37,449 nucleotides of DNA, taken from NCBI GenBank assembly GCA_022821805.1, contig JAJECX010000007.1:1-37449 (forward strand), given 5' to 3'. The stretch comes from Anaerolineae bacterium (GTDB lineage Bacteria; Chloroflexota; Anaerolineae; Aggregatilineales; Phototrophicaceae). The first letter of the stretch is position 1. The number at the start of each line of letters is the position of its first letter. This document shows positions 1 through 7,738 of the stretch, piece by piece. The notes below the pieces were generated by a model. It worked only from the letters and a program-made list of their open reading frames with translations, was not told the origin of the DNA and ran no database searches. A program made the position numbers and the translations under genes.

Positions 1-156
1 CCTTCAATTACGTTATAGCGTTATGCTTGCCGGTCACCTAGTTGCCCGATCTTGCACGGTAATCGCTTCAAAATCATAATGCGCCGTTCGCCACGAAAAT
101 TGCGAAAATCCAGAGGCTTTTCGTGAGGCGCTCGTTGAAAATGGTCTGTAAATTTC

Positions 157-184
157 GGGCGATTCACCGAATCGCCCCTACAGA
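157..184. repeat. short palindromic repeat, GTAGGGGCGA family (minus orientation)
   Basis: GGGCGATT and AATCGCCC form an 8-bp inverted repeat around a short CACCG loop, followed by CTACA. Read on the minus strand this is TGTAGGGGCGATT...AATCGCCC. The same architecture occurs at 6370, 9103, 17444, 27192 and 27424 with different inner arms, so the outer GGGCGA/TCGCCC is conserved while the stem covaries. Confidence 0.7.
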
Positions 185-266
185 TCACCAAAGTTACGGG
201 GAAAATAGTCAATGCCAACGCAATTTCAATTTGATGCGATTGCCCTGCTCCCATGCCTTGGCTGCT

Positions 267-295
267 TTGACTCCAGACGCGCTATATGCTACACT
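267..295 (+). promoter_or_regulatory. sigma70-like promoter for the gene at 329
   Basis: TTGACT (267-272) and TACACT (290-295) are separated by exactly 17 nt. Transcription would start near 302, giving a leader of about 27 nt. Confidence 0.55.
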
Positions 296-328
296 TGCCT
301 TGGCCAAAAGTAGAATAGAGCAGAAAAA

Positions 329-975
329 ATGACTAGAGTAAAATTGTTCGCGATTTGCCTTGCGCTCTTGTTCGCGCTTGTGCCGCTGGTTTCGGCCCAA
401 GCCCCCCCCCCCCCGCAGACCTGCAACTGAAGTGTGACAGCACGGGTCTGTTCTTCCAATGGCGCGCGGTAGAAAAGGCGAAACACTATCGCTATCGGCT
501 CATTGACGAAGATGGCAAGCGCCTCCTCCAAGCCCGCAGTTCCGAGACCAGCGTTCACTTAGGCGCTGGGCAACCCGGTGAAAATTATACGGCCAAAGTC
601 CGAGTCAAGACCAAAGGCAGCATGTCCAAGTGGGCCAGCGCGACAGTCAAGTGTCCACCGCTCCCCGGTCCCACAGTCACATTAACCATCAATCAAATCT
701 ATAGCGACCGCGCGGATCTTGAATGGAGTTGGAAAAATCTACCCGCTTCTACACTGGATGTAGCCATCCTTATGCGCCCCAAAGACACAGGTGGCGGCTG
801 TTACTGGAATCATTCCCGGACAATCTGGCCGCAACCACCGCCATTAGAAGGTAAAGACGCGGCCAAATACCACCCCTTGTGCTCCGATACCGAATATTAT
901 TGGGCATTCGTAACACACGACGCCTCAGGAATCCTAAAGTGGTTGAAAGAGGAGTACTTCCGCACCTTGCCCTAG
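329..975 (+). CDS. secreted two-domain FnIII-like protein, frameshifted at a poly-C run
   Basis: The function is unknown; it is a probable exported protein. The ATG at 329 opens a frame encoding a clear Sec signal peptide (MTRVKLFAICLALLF then a small-residue end, VSAQA) followed by a proline run. That frame stops at 428. The mature part lies in another frame from about 415 to 975: roughly 185 residues with two beta-sandwich-like repeats of fibronectin type III character (LFFQWRAVEKAKHYRYRLID; later LEWSWKNLP and TEYYWAFVTHDASG) and paired cysteines. The two frames meet in the 13-C tract at 402-414, where one extra C, or two fewer, would join them. A promoter at 267-295 supports the 329 start. 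The alternative start at 355 has no signal peptide. It may be phase-variable, a pseudogene, or a sequencing indel. Confidence 0.65.
402..414. repeat. homopolymeric run of 13 C
   Basis: A 13-nt C tract lies immediately after the signal-peptide codons of the gene at 329. Such tracts are prone to replication slippage and are typical contingency loci, but they are also the commonest place for sequencing indels. Confidence 0.9.
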
Positions 976-1011
976 CCGGCGCAGCAATTGCCAAGCGGCA
1001 AAGGTTTTTCT

Positions 1012-1803
1012 TCAATCGGGAATGACAAGCGGTGCGATATGAAGATTGATTCCGCTATCGATGATGGCTCGCCGATCGGCTTCCGAGATGCCGTCATCCG
1101 TCACCAGCGTCCGGATCTGAGGCGACTGCAGCACTTGAACCATGGCGGTATAGCCGATCTTGCTCGAGTCGATGATGACGATAGTAGCTTCGGCCGAGCG
1201 GCTCATCGCCTTTTTCACCGCTGTATCGAGCATCTGCGAATCCGCCAAGCCCGTTTGAATCGTGAAGCCGATCCCCGAGACGATTGCTTTTTTGGCGAAG
1301 AAATCCTCAAAAAAGCGCTCCGCGACCGGTCCGACGAAGGTCTGCGCCGCCGGGCTAAGCATGCCGCCAGTACAGAAAATGGCGCTATCGGGCAAATGAC
1401 GATGAAGCGCGTCAATTGTCCGAATGCTGTTGCTCGCGACAGTAAGGTTGCGGCGGTCTGAAAGGTAGGGAACGATTGCCCGCACGGTCGTGCCTGAGTC
1501 GAGAAAAAGCACATCATCATCTTCGACGAAGTTTGCCGCGGCATACTGACCGATCGCCCGTTTCTCCGCCGCGCGGATCGTCGCCCTTTCAATATGATGT
1601 GTCTCATTCTGCTGAAACGTATCGCCGTTGTAGATAGCGCCGCCGTGCGACATGGTGACGTAACCGGCGTCTTGCAAAATCTTGAGATCGCGCCGGATCG
1701 TCATCGTTGAGATGTGAAACCGCTTTGCCAAGTCTACGATTGTATCGCTGCTAACCTGCGCCAGGTGGCTGAGAATGGCGCGGCGTCTGGCTTCCGGTAA
1801 CAT
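1012..1803 (-). CDS. DeoR-family transcriptional regulator
   Basis: This is a 263-residue repressor of the DeoR/GlpR class, which typically binds DNA in the absence of a sugar phosphate or similar metabolite. The N-terminal winged helix-turn-helix is at residues 5-60 with the family signature around HISTMTIRRDLKILQDAG. The C-terminal DeoRC sensor domain carries the phosphosugar-pocket motifs FLDSGTT and TVASNS (ligand-binding loops) and CTGGML. Length is normal for the family. The ATG at 1803 follows AAAGGAGA at a longish distance (about 15 nt). It lies downstream of, and in the same direction as, the enolase/PhyH genes, 340 bp away, so it is a plausible local regulator of that catabolic cluster. 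The effector is unknown. Confidence 0.9.
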   Translation of the reverse strand: MLPEARRRAILSHLAQVSSDTIVDLAKRFHISTMTIRRDLKILQDAGYVTMSHGGAIYNGDTFQQNETHHIERATIRAAEKRAIGQYAAANFVEDDDVLFLDSGTTVRAIVPYLSDRRNLTVASNSIRTIDALHRHLPDSAIFCTGGMLSPAAQTFVGPVAERFFEDFFAKKAIVSGIGFTIQTGLADSQMLDTAVKKAMSRSAEATIVIIDSSKIGYTAMVQVLQSPQIRTLVTDDGISEADRRAIIDSGINLHIAPLVIPD

Positions 1804-2143
1804 TCTAATCTGCTTTGTCTCCTTTGATGCGACGCGATGCCAGCATGTTTGTTTCAGCCGTAGAATAGCCGAGTCGAAACTGGTGACCTAAAGATTGAAA
1901 TCAACAACTGGCGGCGCGCGCTCGTCAACTGCGCATACCTCTCAAGGTGTAAGAACTTGCTGCCTGAATTCAACCGGTGAAAGACAATTCCGTTGAAAAT
2001 CCGACGATGTTTGATTTCGGTATTTTATGACATTTTAAGCTGCAAGCAAATTGTTTTGTTGGCATTTCGGGCGCGCCATGCTTGCCGGTTATTTGAGTTG
2101 CTAACGCTGACAGCGCGCGGCGCAGCGCCCCGCCAGCCATGGA
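1804..2143. other. 340-bp intergenic region, no gene
   Basis: No coding frame is supported. It contains the leader of the DeoR gene, an AT-rich patch around 1975-2065, a small GC hairpin (GGCGCAGCGCC, 2119-2129) just beyond the enolase stop, and the ATGCTTGCCGGT motif at 2078 that also occurs at 23. There is no clear terminator with a T tract. Confidence 0.5.
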
Positions 2144-3268
2144 TTAGGCCACTCGATAGCGCGTGATGATGGAGTCGTCGAGCGTTAGGGCCAAGCCCGT
2201 CCCTTCGCTTGGCGCCAAAACGCCATCCTCAAATTTAATCGTTTCGCGCATCACTGAATGCCGCAGCGGATTGAATAGCTGATTGTATTCGTAGATGAGG
2301 AAATTGGGCATGACGGCGCAGGCGGCGACCGCGGCGACAATGCCGATGCCAGCGCCGACGCCGTGTGGCGCGACCCTTACATTCTCCAGTGACGCCATGT
2401 CGGCAATCTTCATCATGCCGGTGATTCCGCCGCAGCGGGTGATATTGGGCATGATCACATCAACCGCTTCCGCCTTTAGCAGGTCGCGGAACTGTACCCA
2501 GCTACCCAGCCATTCTCCCGATACAACCGGCAGATCAACCCGCCGTCGAATCCGCGCCAGATCATCCGCGTATTCGGGATGGACTGGTTCTTCCAGCCAA
2601 TAGACGCCTAACTTGACTAGCTCTTTCGCCAGCGCAATCGACTCTGAGACGGTGTAAGCGCCGTTGGCATCGACCAGCAGCCGGACATCCGCGCCGATGG
2701 CTGCGCGCGCAGCCTCAACGTGTTCTAAATCCCTGTTGAGACCACGCCCGATCTTCAGTTTAACGGCGCGGAAACCCTGGCGCAGAAACTCGCGCGCTTT
2801 CTCGGCCGAGCTTTCGGGCGCCGCCAAGTAAGGTATCGGACTGGCATAACAATCGACTGCCTCGCGCATTTGACCGCCCAGCAGATTCACCAGCGAGTCG
2901 CCGTAGATCTTCCCGCGCAGGTCCCAAAGCGCCATATCGACGCCGCTGATGCCCATCGGCGCGAAACGCATCTGCTCGTTCATCGCTGTCCATAAAGCCT
3001 GATGATGCCGAGGATCGGCGCCGAGCAGCATGGGCGTCAGCACTTCGTTGATATGCGCCGCTGTGCCGCGCGGACCGGGCCGTCCCATCGCTTCGCCGAT
3101 GCCAATCAGCCCCTCGTCAGTTTCAATGCGGACGATGACCGCGCCTTGACCAAGCAGCGGGTTGTTGCGCATGCCGAAAGCGGGCTGCGACAGCTCGGGA
3201 GGCACAACATCGAGCGCATCGGCGAAGGCGGCGAAGAGGGGGATGGCTTCGACTTTGGTGATTTTCAA
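2144..3268 (-). CDS. mandelate racemase/muconate lactonizing enzyme family protein (enolase superfamily)
   Basis: This is a 374-residue enolase-superfamily enzyme, which abstracts a proton alpha to a carboxylate (dehydratase, racemase or cycloisomerase). The capping domain is residues 1-125, then the barrel. Catalytic elements are visible: K170-x-K172 (AVKLKIG), metal ligands D200 (VDANG), E226 (WLEEP) and E252 (SGEW), and general base H302 (APHGVG). The spacing matches mandelate racemase closely. The Asp that normally pairs with the catalytic His is Asn here (N275 in MPNITRCGG). The start is TTG at 3268, only a few bases after the stop of the upstream dioxygenase, so the two are co-transcribed. 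The substrate is probably a sugar acid or hydroxy acid but cannot be named. Confidence 0.88.
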   Translation of the reverse strand: MKITKVEAIPLFAAFADALDVVPPELSQPAFGMRNNPLLGQGAVIVRIETDEGLIGIGEAMGRPGPRGTAAHINEVLTPMLLGADPRHHQALWTAMNEQMRFAPMGISGVDMALWDLRGKIYGDSLVNLLGGQMREAVDCYASPIPYLAAPESSAEKAREFLRQGFRAVKLKIGRGLNRDLEHVEAARAAIGADVRLLVDANGAYTVSESIALAKELVKLGVYWLEEPVHPEYADDLARIRRRVDLPVVSGEWLGSWVQFRDLLKAEAVDVIMPNITRCGGITGMMKIADMASLENVRVAPHGVGAGIGIVAAVAACAVMPNFLIYEYNQLFNPLRHSVMRETIKFEDGVLAPSEGTGLALTLDDSIITRYRVA

Positions 3269-3271
3269 GGA

Positions 3272-4066
3272 TTATCCCAATACCGGATTCAAATCCGTCG
3301 CCGCCAGATCGCCCGGCTCAGTCCCCGGCAGCCAGTGGTCGCGGTCATTGACGCGGTGCTTATTGTCCAAATCGCTCACTCGCGTCCCATCGGCGAAGTA
3401 GATGACCGTCATCGCCGGGCGCATGCGCTTGGAGTAATTTGGCGGCGCCGAATGCAGCGTCCAGCCACTGTGGAAGGTCGCCGAGCCCGCGCGCATCACC
3501 TCGGCTTGCCGCAGCTTGAAGCCCTTGCGCTCAACGAAGGCGCGAAGTTGGGTCTCCGATTCGTCCGAGATGGGGATATCGCCAAGGTAGCCTTCAGCGT
3601 GCGAGCCGGACGCGAAGCGTAGCGTGCCCATGTCAGCGTCGATATCGGCCAGCGTCATCCACATGCTGATCGTCTTGTTGGTCGCCAGGGGCCAATAATG
3701 CTGATCTTGATGCCAAGGCGTGATGCCGCCGCCCGCTTCCTTGAACAGCGCCTGATCATGATAGAGGCGCACGCGCTCCACGCCCATCAGCCGCGCGGCG
3801 ATGCCGGCGAAACGGTTCGCCGTCGCATATTCCGCGACTTTGGCATTGTGTTGCCACAGGTTGGTCGTCTGCAAGAAGGCTTTGCCGTAGGTGTCGCGGT
3901 CTTTCAAGGCGCGCGTTTCTTTGTTGCGCTCGGCCACGGTCTGCTCGATCGCTTCTTTGTAGGGCGGAATGCAGGCTGCGTCGAGCGCGTCTTCCAGCAG
4001 GATATGACCATCCCGCTGATACTGCGCGATCTGCTCGTCAGTTATGGGGTAAACGGTATCCAGCAT
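3272..4066 (-). CDS. phytanoyl-CoA dioxygenase family protein (PhyH)
   Basis: This is a 264-residue Fe(II)/2-oxoglutarate-dependent oxygenase of the PhyH family. The double-stranded beta-helix metal triad is visible as H119-x-D121 (TPWHQDQHYWPL) and the distal H205 (GWTLHSAPPN). R216 in the following KRMRPAM segment probably binds 2-oxoglutarate. Length is normal. It is the middle gene of a tight minus-strand set: the second PhyH gene lies 57 bp upstream and the enolase-superfamily gene starts 3 bp downstream. Bacterial PhyH proteins hydroxylate varied small molecules, including phosphonates, ectoine and acyl compounds, so the substrate is undetermined. Confidence 0.88.
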   Translation of the reverse strand: MLDTVYPITDEQIAQYQRDGHILLEDALDAACIPPYKEAIEQTVAERNKETRALKDRDTYGKAFLQTTNLWQHNAKVAEYATANRFAGIAARLMGVERVRLYHDQALFKEAGGGITPWHQDQHYWPLATNKTISMWMTLADIDADMGTLRFASGSHAEGYLGDIPISDESETQLRAFVERKGFKLRQAEVMRAGSATFHSGWTLHSAPPNYSKRMRPAMTVIYFADGTRVSDLDNKHRVNDRDHWLPGTEPGDLAATDLNPVLG

Positions 4067-4123
4067 CTGATAATTGTCCGTGCTTTGGTAGAGGTTGGCT
4101 CGGCGTACTCGGTGGTAAAAGGA

Positions 4124-5158
4124 TCAATGGTCGTGCTCGACATCGACATGCGGCACCAGCACCATGAAGCCGGCGCTGTCGCCCATCATCGACTTGACGC
4201 GATTGTCGTCAAATCGCTCGCCATAGAGCTCGGGCGCGTTGGCGGCGCAGAGGGCGCCGAACTTGGGCTGGGCGTAGGGCAGGTGGGTCGAGCCACGCGC
4301 CAGGATATGGCGGTGATTGGCAGCGCCGCTGGCGTCGGCTCCTTCATAATGCGCGCGGTTGCTGCCGTGGTCCCAGGCGACGCGGGAACGGGCGTTGCAA
4401 TAATGGCTGACAAAGGCGCGCCGCGGACGCGCGGAGTTGTTGCGATGCGAGCGGTGGAAGACATGCCCGCCGAAGAAGACCACATCGCCGGGCTCGGCAA
4501 CTATCGGCGCCTCCTCCTCATAGCGCAGGGCGACCTGCGCCAGCGTGTTAATTTCCACATCCGGATGGCTGACGCTCTTGACCGCTTCGATATCATGGAG
4601 AATCGAATCGCCCTGCTGCGTCACGCCATCGCAATCGGGATAGATCGGCTCATGCTGCGAGCCCGGCGTCATCCAAAGGCAGCCGTTCTCTTCGTCGGCC
4701 GGATCAATCGCCATCCAGGCGCCGATCAAAGTATCAGGCTGCGTCGGAATATAGTAGGAATCCTGATGGAATCCCTGCCCGCCCTGACCGGGCTGCTTGA
4801 AAAAGAGCATGGTTTGCAGTCCCAAGATATCGGGTCCGATCAAAGCCTCGAGCACATCGACGATGCGCGGGTGCAGCAGGAAGCGCTCGGCAATCTCGCA
4901 GGTCCGATGCGGCATGTGAATGCGGTCGTAGAAGTGGCGGCGCTCCGCCTCCGTCGCATCGTCCGGCGGCGAAGGCAAACCGGGCATCACGCGCCGCCCC
5001 GCCATCATTTCATCGGTGAAATCAGCCCATTCGCGCGCTTCATCCGGCGCGACCAAGCCGCGGACGACCAGATAACCGTCGCGGCGGAAGGATCGGTATT
5101 CTTCCACGCGGACTTGATAGGGCTCGTGTGTGCGCGTCGGCGCTTGTACCATAACCAT
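4124..5158 (-). CDS. phytanoyl-CoA dioxygenase family protein, larger paralogue
   Basis: This is a 344-residue PhyH-type Fe(II)/2-oxoglutarate oxygenase, distinct from its 264-residue neighbour. The metal triad is H131-x-D133 (GFHQDSYYIPTQ) and H235 (GGHVFHRSHRNNS), and R245 or a neighbouring arginine (ARPRRAF) is the likely 2-oxoglutarate anchor. The ATG at 5158 has AAGG about 9 nt upstream, and the gene is the first of the minus-strand cluster. The intergenic region at 5159-5314 is shared with a divergent aldo/keto reductase. A long open frame on the opposite strand is a shadow. Two oxygenases, an enolase-superfamily enzyme and an oxidoreductase suggest a degradative route. Confidence 0.88.
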   Translation of the reverse strand: MVMVQAPTRTHEPYQVRVEEYRSFRRDGYLVVRGLVAPDEAREWADFTDEMMAGRRVMPGLPSPPDDATEAERRHFYDRIHMPHRTCEIAERFLLHPRIVDVLEALIGPDILGLQTMLFFKQPGQGGQGFHQDSYYIPTQPDTLIGAWMAIDPADEENGCLWMTPGSQHEPIYPDCDGVTQQGDSILHDIEAVKSVSHPDVEINTLAQVALRYEEEAPIVAEPGDVVFFGGHVFHRSHRNNSARPRRAFVSHYCNARSRVAWDHGSNRAHYEGADASGAANHRHILARGSTHLPYAQPKFGALCAANAPELYGERFDDNRVKSMMGDSAGFMVLVPHVDVEHDH

Positions 5159-5247
5159 ATTGCTGACCTTAAGGCTAATCCTTCATCCATAAGATTATCT
5201 CTTTCTGGCCAGATTTCAACGCATTGCCCCCTCAAGATTGCGAATGG

Positions 5248-5276
5248 ATGACGCAGCGATGACGAGTCGTTATACT
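5248..5276 (+). promoter_or_regulatory. promoter of the aldo/keto reductase gene
   Basis: ATGACG (5248-5253, sharing TGAC with the -35 consensus) lies 17 nt before TATACT (5271-5276). The gene starts at 5315 behind a GGGAG ribosome site. Confidence 0.45.
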
Positions 5277-5314
5277 TGTCCGAACAGGTGAAACGCATTT
5301 GAAGGGAGTTTAGC

Positions 5315-6355
5315 ATGGAACAGCGCAGTTTCGGCAAAACGGATTTGACCTGCTCGGCGATAGGATTCGGCACCTGGGAACTGGGCACGACGCAGTATGG
5401 CGAGATTGACATTGACGAAGCTGTGCGCGCTGTGCACATGGCGATTGATCACGGCATCACCCTCTTCGATACCGCCGAAGTGTACGGTCCCTTCACATCG
5501 GAGGAGCTGCTGGCGCGCGGCTTGGGCGAACGCCGCAAAGACATCGTCCTCGTGACTAAAGTCGGCTTCGTCTTTCACGATGACCCAGCCGTTGTTGGTG
5601 ATGCCGCCATCGCCGGGCGGAATGCCTCAGCCGCTTACATCACCGCGCGGACGGAAGGCTGCCTCAAGCGGCTCAACACAGATTATGTTGACCTCATGCT
5701 GATTCACTGGCCCGACCATACGACGCCGCACGACGAAACGATCGCAGCGTTGGAAGCGATGAAGACGGCCGGCAAAATTCGTCACTACGGCGTCTCCAAC
5801 TACGATGTGCCGATGATGGAAGCCTGCCAGCAGCATGGAAACTTGGCCGCCAACCAGGTCGGTTACAATCTGTTTGACCGGCGGATGGAAGCGGCGGTAT
5901 TGCCCTATTGCCTGGAGCAGGGAATCGGCTTCATGGCTTATGGCAGTCTGGCTTTTGGCTTGCTGACCGGCGCCCTGAAGCCCGATACCGAATTCGCCGA
6001 GAACGACTGGCGCGGACGCGGCATGGCTTTCGGCTTGCCGCTCTTTACGCGCGAGAATTACCTGAAGGAATTGCGTGTCACCGAGCGCCTGAAGGAGATG
6101 GCGGCCGGCTATGACAAGTCAGTGGCGCAACTGGCGCTCGCCTGGGTGCTGAGCCATCCGGCCGTTACCGTCGGGCTGGTGGGCATGCGAAACGAACGCG
6201 AACTGGAAGAGAATATCGCCGCCGTCGACTGGCGCTTGACCGACGCCGACCGCGAGGAGATCGACAGGATCTTCGCCGAAGAAGGCGTGCCAACCCATGC
6301 CGAATCCCGGCAAATGACGGACACCGCAAGGGGCGGCGAGTCGCATTCGGATTGA
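5315..6355 (+). CDS. aldo/keto reductase
   Basis: This is a 346-residue NADPH-dependent aldo/keto reductase, a TIM-barrel enzyme reducing aldehydes or ketones, or oxidising sugars. The catalytic tetrad is visible as D52 and Y57 (FDTAEVYG), K82 (VTKVG) and H131 (LIHWPDH). The C-terminal cofactor-binding segment VGLVGMRNERELEENI is typical of the family. The ATG at 5315 has AGGGAG at good spacing. It is transcribed divergently from the PhyH/enolase genes, so it may act on the same pathway. A hairpin-forming repeat begins 15 nt after the stop. Confidence 0.92.
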   Translation: MEQRSFGKTDLTCSAIGFGTWELGTTQYGEIDIDEAVRAVHMAIDHGITLFDTAEVYGPFTSEELLARGLGERRKDIVLVTKVGFVFHDDPAVVGDAAIAGRNASAAYITARTEGCLKRLNTDYVDLMLIHWPDHTTPHDETIAALEAMKTAGKIRHYGVSNYDVPMMEACQQHGNLAANQVGYNLFDRRMEAAVLPYCLEQGIGFMAYGSLAFGLLTGALKPDTEFAENDWRGRGMAFGLPLFTRENYLKELRVTERLKEMAAGYDKSVAQLALAWVLSHPAVTVGLVGMRNERELEENIAAVDWRLTDADREEIDRIFAEEGVPTHAESRQMTDTARGGESHSD

Positions 6356-6369
6356 GTTCGCATGATTGG

Positions 6370-6393
6370 CGGGGCGAGCCACAGTCTCGCCCT
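6370..6393. repeat. palindromic repeat after the aldo/keto reductase stop
   Basis: GGGCGAG and CTCGCCC form a 7-bp stem around CCACAGT, with a pyrimidine-rich TCTCTTG tail. It lies between convergent genes (AKR and desaturase), so it could help terminate or protect transcripts from either side. Confidence 0.65.
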
Positions 6394-6400
6394 CTCTTGT

Positions 6401-7573
6401 TCAGCCTTCCTGCAACCCCGCCGGCGCCAGTTCGCCGATTGAGCGCTCCAACGCTGTAGACGCGCGCGCGGGCTCATCTTCTGCTACCGGTTCCGGATTG
6501 GCGGTCGGCGGAAGTGGCGTGTCGTATTCGTAGCCGGGCTCGCGCCGCTGCCGCTCCCAGACCATGCGCATCTCTTGCCAGGCGCCCACCAAAGTGCGCG
6601 GCGCCGGCATATCCTCTTTGATCTCGTCGTAGAGCTTGCCGAGGTTATAACAGGGTACGCCAGCGTACATATGATGCTCGATATGCCAGTTCATGCGCCA
6701 GTAAAGGAAGGAAAACAGCGGGTTGATCTTGGTGGAACGCGTATTCTTGCGGAAATCGCGGCTGTGTTCGCGCAAGCCGCAGTGCTGCGTCAGCCCGACA
6801 AAGTAGGACAGCCAGTTGCCGATGAATACCGCGACGGTGAAGATCAACGGGAGTACCCAAAAGCCGCTGATGATCGCGATCAGCAATACGCCGCCGTGAA
6901 AGAGCAGCAGAATGCGGCACCAAATGATCGACCGCCGATGCTGCTCCGGTTGATCGGCATGTAAAGCTTTCAGCCATTCATTGATCGGCGCCCGCTCATC
7001 CGATGGGACGCGGCCCACCGCTCCCAAAAGCGTGATGATCAGGGTCGAGATCAAGCCGCCTTTGCCAAAAGTGCGTCCGCGTTCAGTGAGCAAATTGATG
7101 GTGAACAGTTGCAGCATAAAGCTCGAAGCCAGCGATGGTTCCAGCGGCAGCAGGTTCTCCCGGTCGCCTTCCGCGTGCAAGGTGTAGCGATGGTGGTAGG
7201 TGTGGCTGCTGGCATAATCGAAATGGTCCCACCAGCCGATCAAGCTGAAGAAATATAGAAAGAACTTGTTCAGCCACTTGGTCTTGAACACCGTTCCATG
7301 TCCCAATTCATGCGGCGCCGTGCCAGTGAAAAAGCTGGTTACCGTGCCGTGGAAGAAGAGCGCGATCAGCATCGCCAGCCACAGTTCATTCCACCAAAAG
7401 CCAAATACCAGCGCGCCAGTGAGGATGAATAGGCCGGTATGCCCGCCGGCTTGGAACCAGCCCTGCGCATCGCTGCGCCGTGAAAGCTCTCGCAGCCGGC
7501 CCGGTTTCATCGGGCAACGATACCAATCGACGCGAAGCGACTTGCGTACTTCAGCAAGGGGTTGATAAGTCAT
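6401..7573 (-). CDS. fatty acid desaturase, membrane di-iron type
   Basis: This is a 390-residue integral membrane desaturase or hydroxylase. All three histidine clusters that bind the di-iron centre are present: H88-x3-H92 (HELGH), H124-x2-HH (HTYHHRY) and H297-x2-HH (HIEHHMYAGVP), plus H264 in TQHCG. About four hydrophobic spans flank the boxes (residues 45-80, 100-118, 218-262). It has a charged C-terminal tail of about 70 residues rich in P, E and A. It is a paralogue of the shorter desaturase at 34930-35943; both begin with a similar region (SDA followed by an ITGAL/LTGAL span). It converges with the AKR gene and diverges from the ABC transporter operon. Confidence 0.9.
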   Translation of the reverse strand: MTYQPLAEVRKSLRVDWYRCPMKPGRLRELSRRSDAQGWFQAGGHTGLFILTGALVFGFWWNELWLAMLIALFFHGTVTSFFTGTAPHELGHGTVFKTKWLNKFFLYFFSLIGWWDHFDYASSHTYHHRYTLHAEGDRENLLPLEPSLASSFMLQLFTINLLTERGRTFGKGGLISTLIITLLGAVGRVPSDERAPINEWLKALHADQPEQHRRSIIWCRILLLFHGGVLLIAIISGFWVLPLIFTVAVFIGNWLSYFVGLTQHCGLREHSRDFRKNTRSTKINPLFSFLYWRMNWHIEHHMYAGVPCYNLGKLYDEIKEDMPAPRTLVGAWQEMRMVWERQRREPGYEYDTPLPPTANPEPVAEDEPARASTALERSIGELAPAGLQEG

Positions 7574-7738
7574 TGTTGCACTCTGCTCATGTCGTGAATC
7601 ATCAATTGATCATATTCTAGCCTTAATCGCCGGATAATTCATCTTTAACCGCGAGCCGCCAGCGTTTGTAGCGGCGCATTGACAATCTGTGTTACCATTT
7701 AAGCGAGCAAAAACTTTAGACAAAGGAAAGTGATCAAG

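Larger units (their letters stand above)
1..328. other. leader region without a gene
   Basis: I see no convincing gene here; short open frames on both strands lack codon bias and ribosome sites. It holds a palindromic repeat at 157-184 and a good promoter at 267-295 feeding the gene at 329. A motif at 23-45 (ATGCTTGCCGGT, then a TAGTTGC-like tail) recurs at 2078-2101. Confidence 0.5.

Noticed and set aside
3698..5251. 517-codon open frame on the plus strand
   Set aside because: It overlies the two PhyH genes, whose frames carry clear catalytic motifs; the antisense product is low-complexity and unrecognisable.
7679..7706. TTGACA as a -35 box for the solute-binding protein gene
   Set aside because: No acceptable -10 hexamer occurs at 16-18 nt spacing, so I do not list it as a promoter.
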